The position numbers and the translations under genes are program-made. The notes under the pieces are model-generated. The model was not told the DNA's origin and did no database searches. It saw nothing but the letters and a program-made list of their open reading frames with translations. A stretch of DNA of 5,794 nucleotides from CF-118 sp035689345 (GTDB lineage Bacteria > Chloroflexota > Dormibacteria > Dormibacterales > Dormibacteraceae), in NCBI GenBank assembly GCA_035689345.1, contig DASSLR010000030.1, positions 1-5,794 of the forward strand, written 5' to 3'. Shown here piece by piece: positions 1 through 5,794 of this stretch (positions are counted from its first letter, which is position 1; the number at the start of each line of letters is the position of its first letter).

Positions 1-531
1 CAGCTGCTGACCGGTACGGAGGCGCTCGAACCGACCGTCCAGGAGGGCGCCGTCGTCGCCGACCCGACGCGTGACCTGGTGAAGATCGCGGTGCTCGAGC
101 GGCACCACGCCAGCGGACGCGTCGGCCTCGGGTTCGCGACCAACGTCGGGCTGAAGCGTGGCGCGTTCGCGTCGACGGTCGCGCATGACGCGCACAACGT
201 GGTCGTGCTCGGCGTCGACGACGCCGACATGGCGGCGTGCGCGGAGCGGCTGGCCGAGATCGGCGGCGGCATCGTCATCGCCGAGGGCGGCCGAGCGGTG
301 GAGGAGCTGCCGCTGCCCATCGCGGGATTGATGAGCGACAGGCCGCTGGCCGAGGTGCACGAGCGCCTGCGCTCGATGGAGCGACGGCTGGCCTCGATGG
401 GCTCCACCATGGCCTCGCCGTTCATGACCCTGAGCTTCCTCGCGCTTTCGGTCATCCCCGAGCTCAAGATCACGGATCGCGGGCTGGTCGACGTGGGCCG
501 CTTCGAGCTGGTGCCTCTGGGCGTTGAGTGA
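1..531 (+). CDS. ade: Adenine deaminase, C-terminal part (5' end outside window)
   Basis: The reading frame is open from base 1 to the TGA at 529-531, giving 176 codons of a protein whose family is usually close to 600 residues, so only the C-terminal domain is visible. Adenine deaminase is a cytoplasmic metalloenzyme that converts adenine to hypoxanthine and ammonia. Counting from the first codon here, the family signatures are RHHASGRVG (34-42), LKRGAFASTVAHDAHN (51-66), the GGG turn near 88-90, LPLPIAGLMS (103-112), PFMTLSFLAL (140-149) and IPELKITDRGLVD (152-164). These match the adenine deaminase C-terminal domain rather than the catalytic amidohydrolase barrel, which must lie upstream. 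A GTG at 79 could be read as a start, but coding similarity continues upstream of it, so I treat the gene as truncated by the window edge. Its last 8 bases overlap uraD. Its product, hypoxanthine, is the substrate of the xanthine dehydrogenase encoded downstream, which supports the call. Confidence 0.93.
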   Translation, partial: QLLTGTEALEPTVQEGAVVADPTRDLVKIAVLERHHASGRVGLGFATNVGLKRGAFASTVAHDAHNVVVLGVDDADMAACAERLAEIGGGIVIAEGGRAVEELPLPIAGLMSDRPLAEVHERLRSMERRLASMGSTMASPFMTLSFLALSVIPELKITDRGLVDVGRFELVPLGVE

Positions 532-955
532 CGATCTCGAAGAACGCCTCTACGCCTGCCTCGCCAGCAGACGCTGGGCGCGCGCGGTGGCCTCGGGCCA
601 ACCCGCCGAGAGCGCCATGGACGCGCTGACCGATGAGGAATGGCTGGCGGCCATGAAGGCGCACCCGCGCATCGGCGAGCGAGGCGGCGACGCGCCGCGG
701 AGCTCCGAACGCGAGCAGAGCCGGGCGATGCAATCCTCGGCCGAGACGCTGGCGGCGCTCGCGGCCGAGAATCGTCGCTATGAGGAGCGCTTCGGCCACG
801 TCTTTCTCATCTTCGCCAGCGGACACAGCGGCGAGGAGATCCTGGCGGAGCTGCGCCGGCGCATGAAGAACAGCCCGGCCGACGAGCTGCAGGAGGCGAA
901 GCGCGAGCTGCGCGGGATCGCGCTGATGCGCCTGGAGAAGGCGCTCGCGTCATGA
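524..955 (+). CDS. uraD: OHCU decarboxylase (2-oxo-4-hydroxy-4-carboxy-5-ureidoimidazoline decarboxylase)
   Basis: This 143-residue cytoplasmic enzyme catalyses the last step of urate breakdown, decarboxylating OHCU to S-allantoin. Family signatures are SRRWA (15-19), AHPRIGER (46-53) with the presumed catalytic His47, the EQS motif (64-66) whose Glu matches the conserved acidic residue, and ENRRYEERFGHVFLIFASG (82-100), followed by the helical C-terminus ending RLEKALAS. The start is a TTG at 524, inside the end of the adenine deaminase gene (TTGAGTGA). The frame is open upstream, but no ATG, GTG or TTG is visible in the roughly 55 bases before it, and the residues just after 524 already align with the family's N-terminal region. 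I see no clear Shine-Dalgarno sequence, so translation is probably coupled to the gene upstream. At 143 residues it is somewhat shorter than the usual 160-170, with trimming at the N-terminus and before the HPRIG motif. It is a stand-alone protein, not fused to urate oxidase as in Bacillus PucL. Confidence 0.92.
   Translation: MSDDLEERLYACLASRRWARAVASGQPAESAMDALTDEEWLAAMKAHPRIGERGGDAPRSSEREQSRAMQSSAETLAALAAENRRYEERFGHVFLIFASGHSGEEILAELRRRMKNSPADELQEAKRELRGIALMRLEKALAS
934..941 (+). promoter_or_regulatory. Ribosome-binding site of uraH
   Basis: GGAGAAGG lies 10 bases before the ATG at 952 and inside the last codons of uraD. It is a good purine-rich Shine-Dalgarno match and supports the ATGA-overlap start of uraH. 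Confidence 0.55.
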
Positions 956-1284
956 GCCTTTCGACGCACGTGCTGGACACGATGCGCGGCACGCCGGCCG
1001 CCGGGCTGGAGGTCACCCTGAGCCGGCGCGAGGCCGACGGCGACTGGAAGGACGTCGCGCAATCGGTGACCGACGCCGACGGCCGCGTCCGCGAGATGTC
1101 TGAGGACGACCTCGAGGCGGGCGACTACCGGCTCGTCTTCGCGACGCAGCGTTACTTCGAGCGCTCCGGGCTCAGCGCCTTCTACCCCGAGGTGAGCGTC
1201 GTGTTCACCTTCGAGGGCGCGGGTCACCTCCACGTCCCGCTCCTACTGAGCCCGTTCGGCTACACCACATATAAGGGTGTGTAG
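952..1284 (+). CDS. uraH: 5-hydroxyisourate hydrolase (transthyretin-like)
   Basis: This 110-residue protein of the transthyretin-related family hydrolyses HIU, the product of urate oxidase, to OHCU, which UraD then uses. Members of this family normally act as cytoplasmic tetramers. The N-terminal signature STHVLDTMRGTPAAG (4-18) carries the active-site His6. TDADGR (40-45) carries the conserved Arg45. The C-terminal signature HLHVPLLLSPFGYTTYKG runs from 92 to 109 and includes His94. Length is normal for the family, and no signal peptide is seen. The start ATG overlaps the uraD stop (ATGA), with a good ribosome-binding site upstream. One oddity is that the protein ends YKGV, whereas the family hallmark is the C-terminal tetrapeptide YRGS or a close variant. 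Lys for Arg is conservative; Val for the final Ser is not. The last codons are also part of a palindrome that runs into the urate oxidase start. With all other signatures intact, I expect an active enzyme. Confidence 0.94.
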   Translation: MSLSTHVLDTMRGTPAAGLEVTLSRREADGDWKDVAQSVTDADGRVREMSEDDLEAGDYRLVFATQRYFERSGLSAFYPEVSVVFTFEGAGHLHVPLLLSPFGYTTYKGV

Positions 1285-1287
1285 CCG
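1257..1287 (+). repeat. Inverted repeat spanning the uraH stop and urate oxidase start
   Basis: CGGCTACAC (1257-1265) is perfectly complementary to GTGTAGCCG (1279-1287), giving a 9-bp stem with a 13-base loop. The right arm contains the TAG stop of uraH and the first base of the GTG start of urate oxidase. The loop holds AAGGG (1273-1277), the only plausible ribosome-binding site for urate oxidase, 9 bases before the GTG. In mRNA the hairpin could affect urate oxidase initiation. There is no T-run after it, so it does not look like an intrinsic terminator. The pairing is seen directly; a regulatory role is inference. Confidence 0.5.
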
Positions 1288-2141
1288 TGGGTGAGATCGT
1301 GCTCGGCGACAACCAGTACGGCAAGGCGGAGACGCGAGTCGTACGCATCACCAAGGAGGGACGCGAGCACCGCATCCAGGACCTCAACGTGAGCATCGCC
1401 CTGGCAGGTGACTTTTCCGACACGCACCTCACGGGCGACAACAGCAAGGTCGTGCCGACGGACACGCAGAAGAACACGGTCTTCGCGTTTGCGCACGACG
1501 GCATCGGCGAGATCGAGGACTTCGGCCTGAGGCTGGCCGAGCACTTCGTGCGGGAGTTCGATCCGGTCCACCGGGCGCGGGTCGCGATCGAGGAGTTCGG
1601 ATGGAGCCGCCTCGGCGCGCACGCGTTCGAGCGCTCCGGCTCGGCGACACGCACCACCACGGTCACGCGCACGCGCGAGGCCGCCTCGGTGGTCAGCGGC
1701 ATCACGGGCCTGGTCGTGTTGAAGACGACCGACTCCGAGTTCCACGGCTACATCAAGGATCGCTACACGACCCTGCCCGAGACGCGCGACCGGATCATGG
1801 CGACCTCGGTCGCCGCCCGCTGGCTTTATGGCAGCGACCGCGCCGATTGGGGACGCTGCTTCGAGGTGGCCACAGGCAAGCTGAAAGACACGTTCGCGCG
1901 GCACCACAGCCTGTCGCTGCAGTCGACGCTGTACGAGATGGGCAAGGCGGTGCTCGAGGCGTGCGGCGACGTCGTGGAGATCCGGCTTGCCATGCCCAAC
2001 AAGCACCACTTCGTGGTCGACCTCTCGCCGTTCGGGCTCGACAATCCAAACGAGGTCTTCTACGCGGCGGACAGGCCGTACGGACTGATCGAAGGCACAG
2101 TCAAGCGGGAGGGCGTCCCCGACCGGCCCGAGGCCTGGTGA
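1287..2141 (+). CDS. uox: Urate oxidase (factor-independent urate hydroxylase, uricase)
   Basis: This 284-residue cofactor-free enzyme oxidises urate with O2 to 5-hydroxyisourate and H2O2. The two T-fold halves are visible. LGDNQYGKAETR (6-17) contains Lys13, matching the catalytic Lys of the Lys-Thr dyad, and VVPTDTQKNTVFAFA (55-69) contains Thr58, matching its partner. FHGYIKDRYTTLPETRDR (152-169) supplies the substrate-stacking Phe152 and Arg169, with the same 17-residue spacing as in the fungal enzyme. LSLQSTLYEMG (209-219) supplies Gln212, and MPNKHH (236-241) supplies Asn238 and His240. All key residues are therefore present. It lacks the peroxisomal SKL tail, as expected for a bacterial protein. 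The GTG start lies 2 bases after the uraH stop, the only non-overlapping junction in the window, and within a hairpin. The stop overlaps the next start by one base (TGATG). Clustering with uraH and uraD gives the complete urate-to-allantoin route. Confidence 0.96.
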   Translation: MGEIVLGDNQYGKAETRVVRITKEGREHRIQDLNVSIALAGDFSDTHLTGDNSKVVPTDTQKNTVFAFAHDGIGEIEDFGLRLAEHFVREFDPVHRARVAIEEFGWSRLGAHAFERSGSATRTTTVTRTREAASVVSGITGLVVLKTTDSEFHGYIKDRYTTLPETRDRIMATSVAARWLYGSDRADWGRCFEVATGKLKDTFARHHSLSLQSTLYEMGKAVLEACGDVVEIRLAMPNKHHFVVDLSPFGLDNPNEVFYAADRPYGLIEGTVKREGVPDRPEAW

Positions 2142-3001
2142 TGGAGTTCCTCCAGCCGTCGAGTCTCCACGAGGCGCTGGAGATGAAGGCTGCCCACCCC
2201 GAAGCGGTGCCGATCGCGGGCGGCACGGACGTCATGGTCGAGATCAACCTGGATCACCGCCGCCCCGAGACGGTCATGGACGTGACGCGCGTGCGCGAGC
2301 TGGCCGAGTGGGCAACCGAGGACGGCTTCGTTCGCATCGGCGCCGGCGTGACGTACACGAGGCTCGTCGACGAGCTCGGCGACCGCATGCCCGGCCTCGC
2401 CATGGCCTCGCGCACCGTGGGCTCGCCCCAGATCCGCAACCGCGGCACGGTCGGCGGCAACCTCGGCACCGCCTCGCCCGCCGGCGACGCGCTACCCCCG
2501 CTGCTCGCTGCCGGCGCGACGGTGGAGCTCGCTTCGAAGTCGGGCACCAGGCGCGTGGACGTGCGTGAGTTCTTCACCGGCCCCAAGCGCAACGCCGCCC
2601 GCAAGGACGAGCTGATCACGGCGTTCCTCGTCGCGCCGGCGGCCGGACCCGAGACCTTCTCCAAGGTCGGCACGCGCAACGCGATGGTCATCGCGGTTTG
2701 CTCGTTCGCGCTCGCGCTGGACGCCGCGCGCCGCCGCGTCGGCACGGGCATCGGCTCGGCGGGGCCCACGCCGCTCGCCGCGAGTGACGCGGAGCGCTTC
2801 ATCGCCGGCGAGCTCGACTGGGAGGGCCGCAAGCCGCCCGCCGACGCTGCCGTCCGGCGGTTCGGCGAGCTCGTGGCCGCGGCGGCCAAGCCGATCGACG
2901 ACGTGCGCGGCACCGCGGCGTACCGCCGCCACGCCCTGGCGGTCATGGCGCGGCGCAGCCTCGAATGGGCCTGGCACGACTACCGGGTCGGCTGGGCGTG
3001 A
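2141..3001 (+). CDS. pucC: Xanthine dehydrogenase, FAD-binding subunit
   Basis: This 286-residue protein is the FAD-binding medium subunit of a three-subunit molybdenum hydroxylase. In the complex it passes electrons from the 2Fe-2S clusters to the acceptor, normally NAD+. The first FAD loop is PIAGGTD (24-30). The second is RGTVGGNLGTASPAGD (101-116), preceded by SPQIRN. A C-terminal CO-dehydrogenase-flavoprotein-like domain follows, with GIGSAGPTP at its centre and the helical end AYRRHALAVMARRSLEWAW. The length is typical. The frame is open far upstream (from 1601) within the urate oxidase gene, but family similarity begins at MEFLQPSSLHEAL, so the ATG at 2141, overlapping the urate oxidase stop, is the start. 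Its stop forms a GTGA overlap with pucE. Specificity for xanthine and hypoxanthine rests on the neighbours; the subunit itself could belong to any member of the xanthine oxidase family. The corresponding E. coli name is xdhB. Confidence 0.93.
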   Translation: MEFLQPSSLHEALEMKAAHPEAVPIAGGTDVMVEINLDHRRPETVMDVTRVRELAEWATEDGFVRIGAGVTYTRLVDELGDRMPGLAMASRTVGSPQIRNRGTVGGNLGTASPAGDALPPLLAAGATVELASKSGTRRVDVREFFTGPKRNAARKDELITAFLVAPAAGPETFSKVGTRNAMVIAVCSFALALDAARRRVGTGIGSAGPTPLAASDAERFIAGELDWEGRKPPADAAVRRFGELVAAAAKPIDDVRGTAAYRRHALAVMARRSLEWAWHDYRVGWA

Positions 3002-3513
3002 AGATCGCCTGCACCGTCAACGGCGTCGCCCGCGAGGCCGAGGGCGTGTGGGAAGGCGAGAGCCTCCTTTACGTCCTGCGCGAGCGGTTCGGGCTTTACG
3101 GGTCGAAGAACGCGTGCGAGCAGGGCGAGTGCGGCTCGTGCTCGGTGTTCCTCGACGGCGTGCTCGCGTGCGCGTGCCTCGTGCTCGGGGGCCAGGCCGA
3201 CGGCCGGGCGATCGTGACGGTGGAGGGCCTCGCCCGCCCGCAGGAGCTGCACCCGGTGCAGCAGGCCTTCCTCGAGGCGGGCGCCGTGCAGTGCGGATTC
3301 TGCACGCCCGGCCTCGTGGTCGCGACGCACGACCTGCTGCAGCGCGTGCGCCGCCCGAGCGAGGCGCAGATCCGCGAGGCGCTCGCGGGCAACATCTGCC
3401 GCTGCACCGGCTACGCGAAGATCATCGACGCGGTCAACCTGGCCGCGGGCCTTGTTGAGAGGTCCCCGCGAACTCGCGCCGCAGGCTCAGAGTTCGTGGG
3501 GAAAGGTCAGTGA
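2998..3513 (+). CDS. pucE: Xanthine dehydrogenase, [2Fe-2S] subunit
   Basis: This 171-residue small subunit carries two [2Fe-2S] clusters linking the molybdenum site to FAD. The N-terminal plant-ferredoxin-like domain has Cys40, Cys45, Cys48 and Cys60 in the expected C-x4-C-x2-C-x11-C pattern. The C-terminal helical domain has QCGFC (Cys99, Cys102) and NICRCTGY (Cys134, Cys136), completing the second cluster. I place the start at the GTG at 2998, which gives a GTGA overlap with pucC and begins at the usual KIACTVNG. An in-frame ATG at 2965 would add 11 residues unlike the family and overlap pucC by 37 bases. After the normal end near AVNLAAGL, about 20 extra residues (roughly 152-171, rich in Arg, Ser and Gly) are encoded by a stretch that is mostly a strong inverted repeat, so this tail looks acquired. 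The stop overlaps the pucD start (GTGA). The E. coli counterpart is xdhC. Confidence 0.94.
   Translation: MKIACTVNGVAREAEGVWEGESLLYVLRERFGLYGSKNACEQGECGSCSVFLDGVLACACLVLGGQADGRAIVTVEGLARPQELHPVQQAFLEAGAVQCGFCTPGLVVATHDLLQRVRRPSEAQIREALAGNICRCTGYAKIIDAVNLAAGLVERSPRTRAAGSEFVGKGQ
3463..3502 (+). repeat. Strong inverted repeat in the pucE 3' end, upstream of pucD
   Basis: TCCCCGCGAACTC (3463-3475) pairs with GAGTTCGTGGGGA (3490-3502) over 13 base pairs, with a single G-T wobble and a 14-base loop. The element is translated as most of the pucE C-terminal tail, beyond where the 2Fe-2S subunit normally ends. Its right arm ends within GGGGAAAGG, the likely ribosome-binding site of pucD. No T-run follows, so it is unlikely to be an intrinsic terminator. 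It may be a small palindromic repeat inserted at the gene junction, or an mRNA structure tuning pucD translation. The pairing is seen directly; origin and role are inference. Confidence 0.6.
3498..3506 (+). promoter_or_regulatory. Ribosome-binding site of pucD
   Basis: GGGGAAAGG lies 3 bases before the GTG at 3510 and gives a purine-rich Shine-Dalgarno-like site, somewhat close to the start. Its first five bases are in the right arm of the 3463-3502 hairpin, so access may depend on ribosomes finishing pucE. It supports the GTGA-overlap start of pucD. Confidence 0.45.
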
Positions 3514-5794
3514 GGGTCGGAGAGAGCGTTCGCCGCCCCGACGGCCCGGCCAAGGTGGCCGGCACCTTCGTCTACTCGTCGGACCTGAACGTCGAAGGCA
3601 TGCTGTGGGGCGCCACGGTGCGCAGCCCTCACCCGTACGCGCGCATCGTCGGCGTCGACGCTTCGGCGGCGCTGGCGGCGCCGGGCGTGCACGCCGTCCT
3701 CACGCACCGCGACGTGCCGGGCCGCAATCGCTACGGCCTGGAGATCCAGGACCAGCCGGTCCTGGCCGAGGACGTCGCGCGCTACTGGGGCGAGGCGGTC
3801 GCGCTGGTCGCGGCCGACCATCCAGAGCAGGCCCGGCGGGCCGCCCAGCTGGTGAAGGTCGAGTACGAGGTGATGCAGCCGCTCACCGACGCGGAAGCGG
3901 CGCTGCGCGAAGACGCGCCGAAGCTGCACCCGAGCGGCAACGTCCTGCGCCACATCAAGATCCGCCACGGCGATCAGTCGGCGAGTGCTGACGTCGTGGT
4001 CAAGGGCGAGTTCGAGATCGGCATGCAGGACCAGGCGCCGCTCGGTCCGGAATCCGGGCTTGCCATCCCCGATGGCGAGGGCGGCGTCGACCTGCACATC
4101 GCCACCCAGTGGCTCCACGTCGACGTCGAGCAGCTTTCCCGCGCGCTCGGCCTGCCGCCGGAGAAGGTGCGACTCACCATGGCCGGCATCGGCGGGGCCT
4201 TCGGCGCGCGCGAGGACCTCTCCATGCAGGCGCACGCGTGCATGCTGGCCCTGCACACGGGCCGGCCCGTGAAGATGTCGTACTCGCGGCCGGAGTCGTT
4301 CGTCGGACACGTGCACCGGCACCCGGGCAGGCTGCGCTACGAGCACGGCGCCGACCGTGACGGGCGCCTGGTCTACGTCAAAGCCCGCATCGTCCTCGAC
4401 GGCGGCGCGTATGCATCGAGCTCGACCGCGGTGATCGCCAACGCGTCGTGCTTCTCGTGCGGCCCGTATCGCGTGCCGAACGCAACCATCGACGGGATCG
4501 TGGTCTACACCAACAACCCGCCGTGTGGCGCCATGCGCGGCTTCGGGTCGGTCCAGAACTGCTACGCGCACGAGGCTCAGATGGACAGGCTCGCCGCCGC
4601 GCTCGGCATGGACCCGGTCGAGCTGCGCCTGCGCAACGCGCTGCAGACGGGCGACACGCTGATCACCGGCCAGAGGGTCGAAGGCCCGGCTCCGGTAGCC
4701 GAGCTACTGCGATTGGTCAAAGAGAGGCCAGTTCCCTCCCCCCCGCGGGGGGCACAAATTGATAGCGAGCAACGCGTCCATACCGCGGCTGGCGCGCAGG
4801 GTCAGGGTGGGGGGCTTGACCTCACGAGCTTCCCAGGCGGTGTCTCGAACACCACCCACGGCGAGGGCGTGAAGCGCGGCGTCGGTTACGCCGTCGGCTT
4901 CAAGAACGTCGGCTACTCCGAGGGGTTCAACGATTACTCGACCGCCCGCGTGCGCATGTTCGTCCGGAACGGTAGGCCGGCAGTCGAGGTCCACACCGCC
5001 GCCGCCGAGGTCGGCCAGGGCCTGGTCACCGTGCAGGCCCAGATCGCCGGCACAGAGCTAGGGGTAAACGACGTGGTCGTGGTCAACGCCGACACGAGGG
5101 TCGGCTCGGCGGGATCGTCGTCCGCGTCACGCCAGACTTACATCACGGGCGGCGCCGTGAAGGCGGCGTGCGAGGCGGTCCGCGACCGCGTCATCGCCAT
5201 GGCGCGAGCCGAGCTGCGCGCGCCGTCCGGCCTGCACATCGAGAACGACAACGTCGTCTCCGGCACGGGCAAGGTCGTCGTGCCGCTGGCCACGCTGCTC
5301 GGCGACGAGGTGATCGACGAGACGCGCGAGTTCCACCCTTCCCAGACATTTCCCCTCGACCCGGAAACAGGCCAGGCGAACGCGCACCTGCAGTTCGCCT
5401 TCGCGGCGCATCGCGCGGTGGTCGACGTGGACACCGAGCTCGGCCTGCTCAAAGTCGTGGAGCTCGCGACCGCCCAGGACGTCGGCAAGGCGGTCAATCC
5501 GCAGGCGGTCGAAGGCCAGATCGAGGGCGGCTCGGCGCAGGGGCTGGGGCTCGCGGTCATGGAGGAGATCCAGGTCAAGGACGGCGTCATCCGCAACGCG
5601 TCCTTCACCGATTACCTCCTGCCCACGATCCTCGACATGCCGCCGGTGCGCATGGACGTGCTGGAGCTGGGCGACCCGACCTCGCCCTACGGCCTCAGGG
5701 GAGTCGGCGAGCCGCCGACGATCTCGTCGGGGCCTGCCGTCATCGCCGCCGTGCGCGCCGCCACCGGGCGTGCGATCGATCGCGTGCCCGTCCG
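3510..5794 (+). CDS. pucD: Xanthine dehydrogenase, molybdopterin-binding subunit (3' end outside window)
   Basis: The frame is open from the GTG at 3510 to the window edge: 761 codons with no stop, probably only a few residues short of the full protein. This large subunit holds the molybdenum-pterin cofactor and oxidises hypoxanthine to xanthine and xanthine to urate. The N-terminal 'hammerhead' domain begins VGESVRRPDGPAKVAGTFVY. Cofactor and active-site signatures follow: QAPLGPE (175-181), GGAFGARE (228-235), GGAYASSS, PPCGAMRGFGS with Arg343, VSNTTHGEGVKRGVGYAVGF from 445, GQGLVTVQAQ, SAGSSSASRQ (533-542), and GLRGVGEPP with the presumed catalytic Glu734. These resemble PucD-type subunits (E. 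coli counterpart XdhA). The start overlaps the pucE stop (GTGA). An unusual low-complexity segment at about residues 409-435 sits between the conserved ELLRLVKERPVP and LDLTSFPGGVSN blocks, where relatives, as I recall them, have a short linker; it appears to be an in-frame insertion. Substrate assignment relies on the operon context. Confidence 0.94.
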   Translation, partial: MRVGESVRRPDGPAKVAGTFVYSSDLNVEGMLWGATVRSPHPYARIVGVDASAALAAPGVHAVLTHRDVPGRNRYGLEIQDQPVLAEDVARYWGEAVALVAADHPEQARRAAQLVKVEYEVMQPLTDAEAALREDAPKLHPSGNVLRHIKIRHGDQSASADVVVKGEFEIGMQDQAPLGPESGLAIPDGEGGVDLHIATQWLHVDVEQLSRALGLPPEKVRLTMAGIGGAFGAREDLSMQAHACMLALHTGRPVKMSYSRPESFVGHVHRHPGRLRYEHGADRDGRLVYVKARIVLDGGAYASSSTAVIANASCFSCGPYRVPNATIDGIVVYTNNPPCGAMRGFGSVQNCYAHEAQMDRLAAALGMDPVELRLRNALQTGDTLITGQRVEGPAPVAELLRLVKERPVPSPPRGAQIDSEQRVHTAAGAQGQGGGLDLTSFPGGVSNTTHGEGVKRGVGYAVGFKNVGYSEGFNDYSTARVRMFVRNGRPAVEVHTAAAEVGQGLVTVQAQIAGTELGVNDVVVVNADTRVGSAGSSSASRQTYITGGAVKAACEAVRDRVIAMARAELRAPSGLHIENDNVVSGTGKVVVPLATLLGDEVIDETREFHPSQTFPLDPETGQANAHLQFAFAAHRAVVDVDTELGLLKVVELATAQDVGKAVNPQAVEGQIEGGSAQGLGLAVMEEIQVKDGVIRNASFTDYLLPTILDMPPVRMDVLELGDPTSPYGLRGVGEPPTISSGPAVIAAVRAATGRAIDRVPV
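4734..4814 (+). repeat. Probable small palindromic insertion within pucD
   Basis: This 81-base (27-codon) stretch starts CCCTCCCCCC (4734-4743) and ends GGGTGGGGGG (4805-4814). The two ends can pair over 10 positions with one wobble and one mismatch. Just inside the left end is a perfect 14-base palindrome, CCCCCCGCGGGGGG (4739-4752), followed by a locally AT-richer patch (ACAAATTGATA, 4754-4764) unlike the surrounding codons. The translation is Pro/Gly/Gln/Ala-rich and falls between two well-conserved blocks of the protein. The composition resembles small dispersed palindromic repeats that sometimes invade genes in frame. The boundaries are approximate, and the G/C runs make some pairing expected by chance. 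A sequencing or assembly fault in the homopolymers is a possible alternative. Confidence 0.45.

Noticed and set aside
1257..1287. Intrinsic terminator or internal promoter at the uraH-urate oxidase junction
   Set aside because: The stem is not followed by a T-run, and although the loop contains TATAAG there is no convincing -35 element at a suitable distance.
1601..2140. N-terminal extension of the FAD subunit upstream of 2141
   Set aside because: The frame is open, but the translation is Arg/His-rich and unlike any family member, and the urate oxidase gene occupies this stretch in another frame.
3507..4571. Long open frame on the - strand (354 residues) opposite pucD
   Set aside because: It mirrors the high-GC codon bias of pucD, has low-complexity Arg/Val/Ala composition, and shows no recognisable domain. 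The + strand protein is unmistakable.
4734..4814. Frameshift making pucD a pseudogene
   Set aside because: Codon-by-codon reading shows the frame stays open and the conserved blocks on both sides share the same frame.
4704..4994. Small - strand open frame over the pucD insert
   Set aside because: It reads through the palindromic segment and then antisense to conserved pucD codons. I see no domain and no start signal, so it is treated as a shadow.

Overview
This window is one uninterrupted, tightly packed purine-catabolism operon read entirely on the + strand. In order it carries the 3' end of an adenine deaminase gene, uraD (OHCU decarboxylase), uraH (5-hydroxyisourate hydrolase), urate oxidase, and the three subunit genes of a molybdenum xanthine dehydrogenase (FAD subunit pucC, 2Fe-2S subunit pucE, molybdopterin subunit pucD). 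The last gene runs off the window only a few codons from its expected end. There is no gene-free stretch over 300 bases: every junction is an overlap or, in one case, a 2-base gap. I saw no credible gene on the - strand, and no tRNA, rRNA, CRISPR array or transposase gene.

Together the products cover adenine to S-allantoin. Adenine deaminase makes hypoxanthine. Xanthine dehydrogenase oxidises it to xanthine and then urate. Urate oxidase makes 5-hydroxyisourate (HIU), UraH hydrolyses this to OHCU, and UraD decarboxylates OHCU to S-allantoin. The urate-to-allantoin genes come in reverse order of the pathway (uraD-uraH-uox) and are followed by the dehydrogenase genes. No transporter, regulator or XdhC-type cofactor-insertion factor lies inside the window.

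The sequence is strongly GC-rich, with GC-biased third positions, GTG and TTG starts and start/stop overlaps. Together with the PucC/PucE/PucD-type three-subunit dehydrogenase, this suggests a high-GC bacterium, most likely Actinomycetota. I cannot name a genus from the sequence alone.

The enzymes are ordinary and well conserved. The unexplained structure is in three palindromic stretches. (1) A perfect 9-bp stem spans the uraH stop and the GTG start of urate oxidase, where UraH also ends in YKGV rather than the family's usual YRGS. (2) A 13-bp stem lies in the last codons of pucE; it encodes a C-terminal tail and reaches into the likely ribosome-binding site of pucD. (3) A segment of about 81 bases inside pucD contains a perfect 14-base C6-GC-G6 palindrome and has imperfect inverted ends. 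It is translated in frame as a low-complexity linker insert and looks like a small dispersed repeat captured by a coding gene. I found no evidence of a wholly new system.
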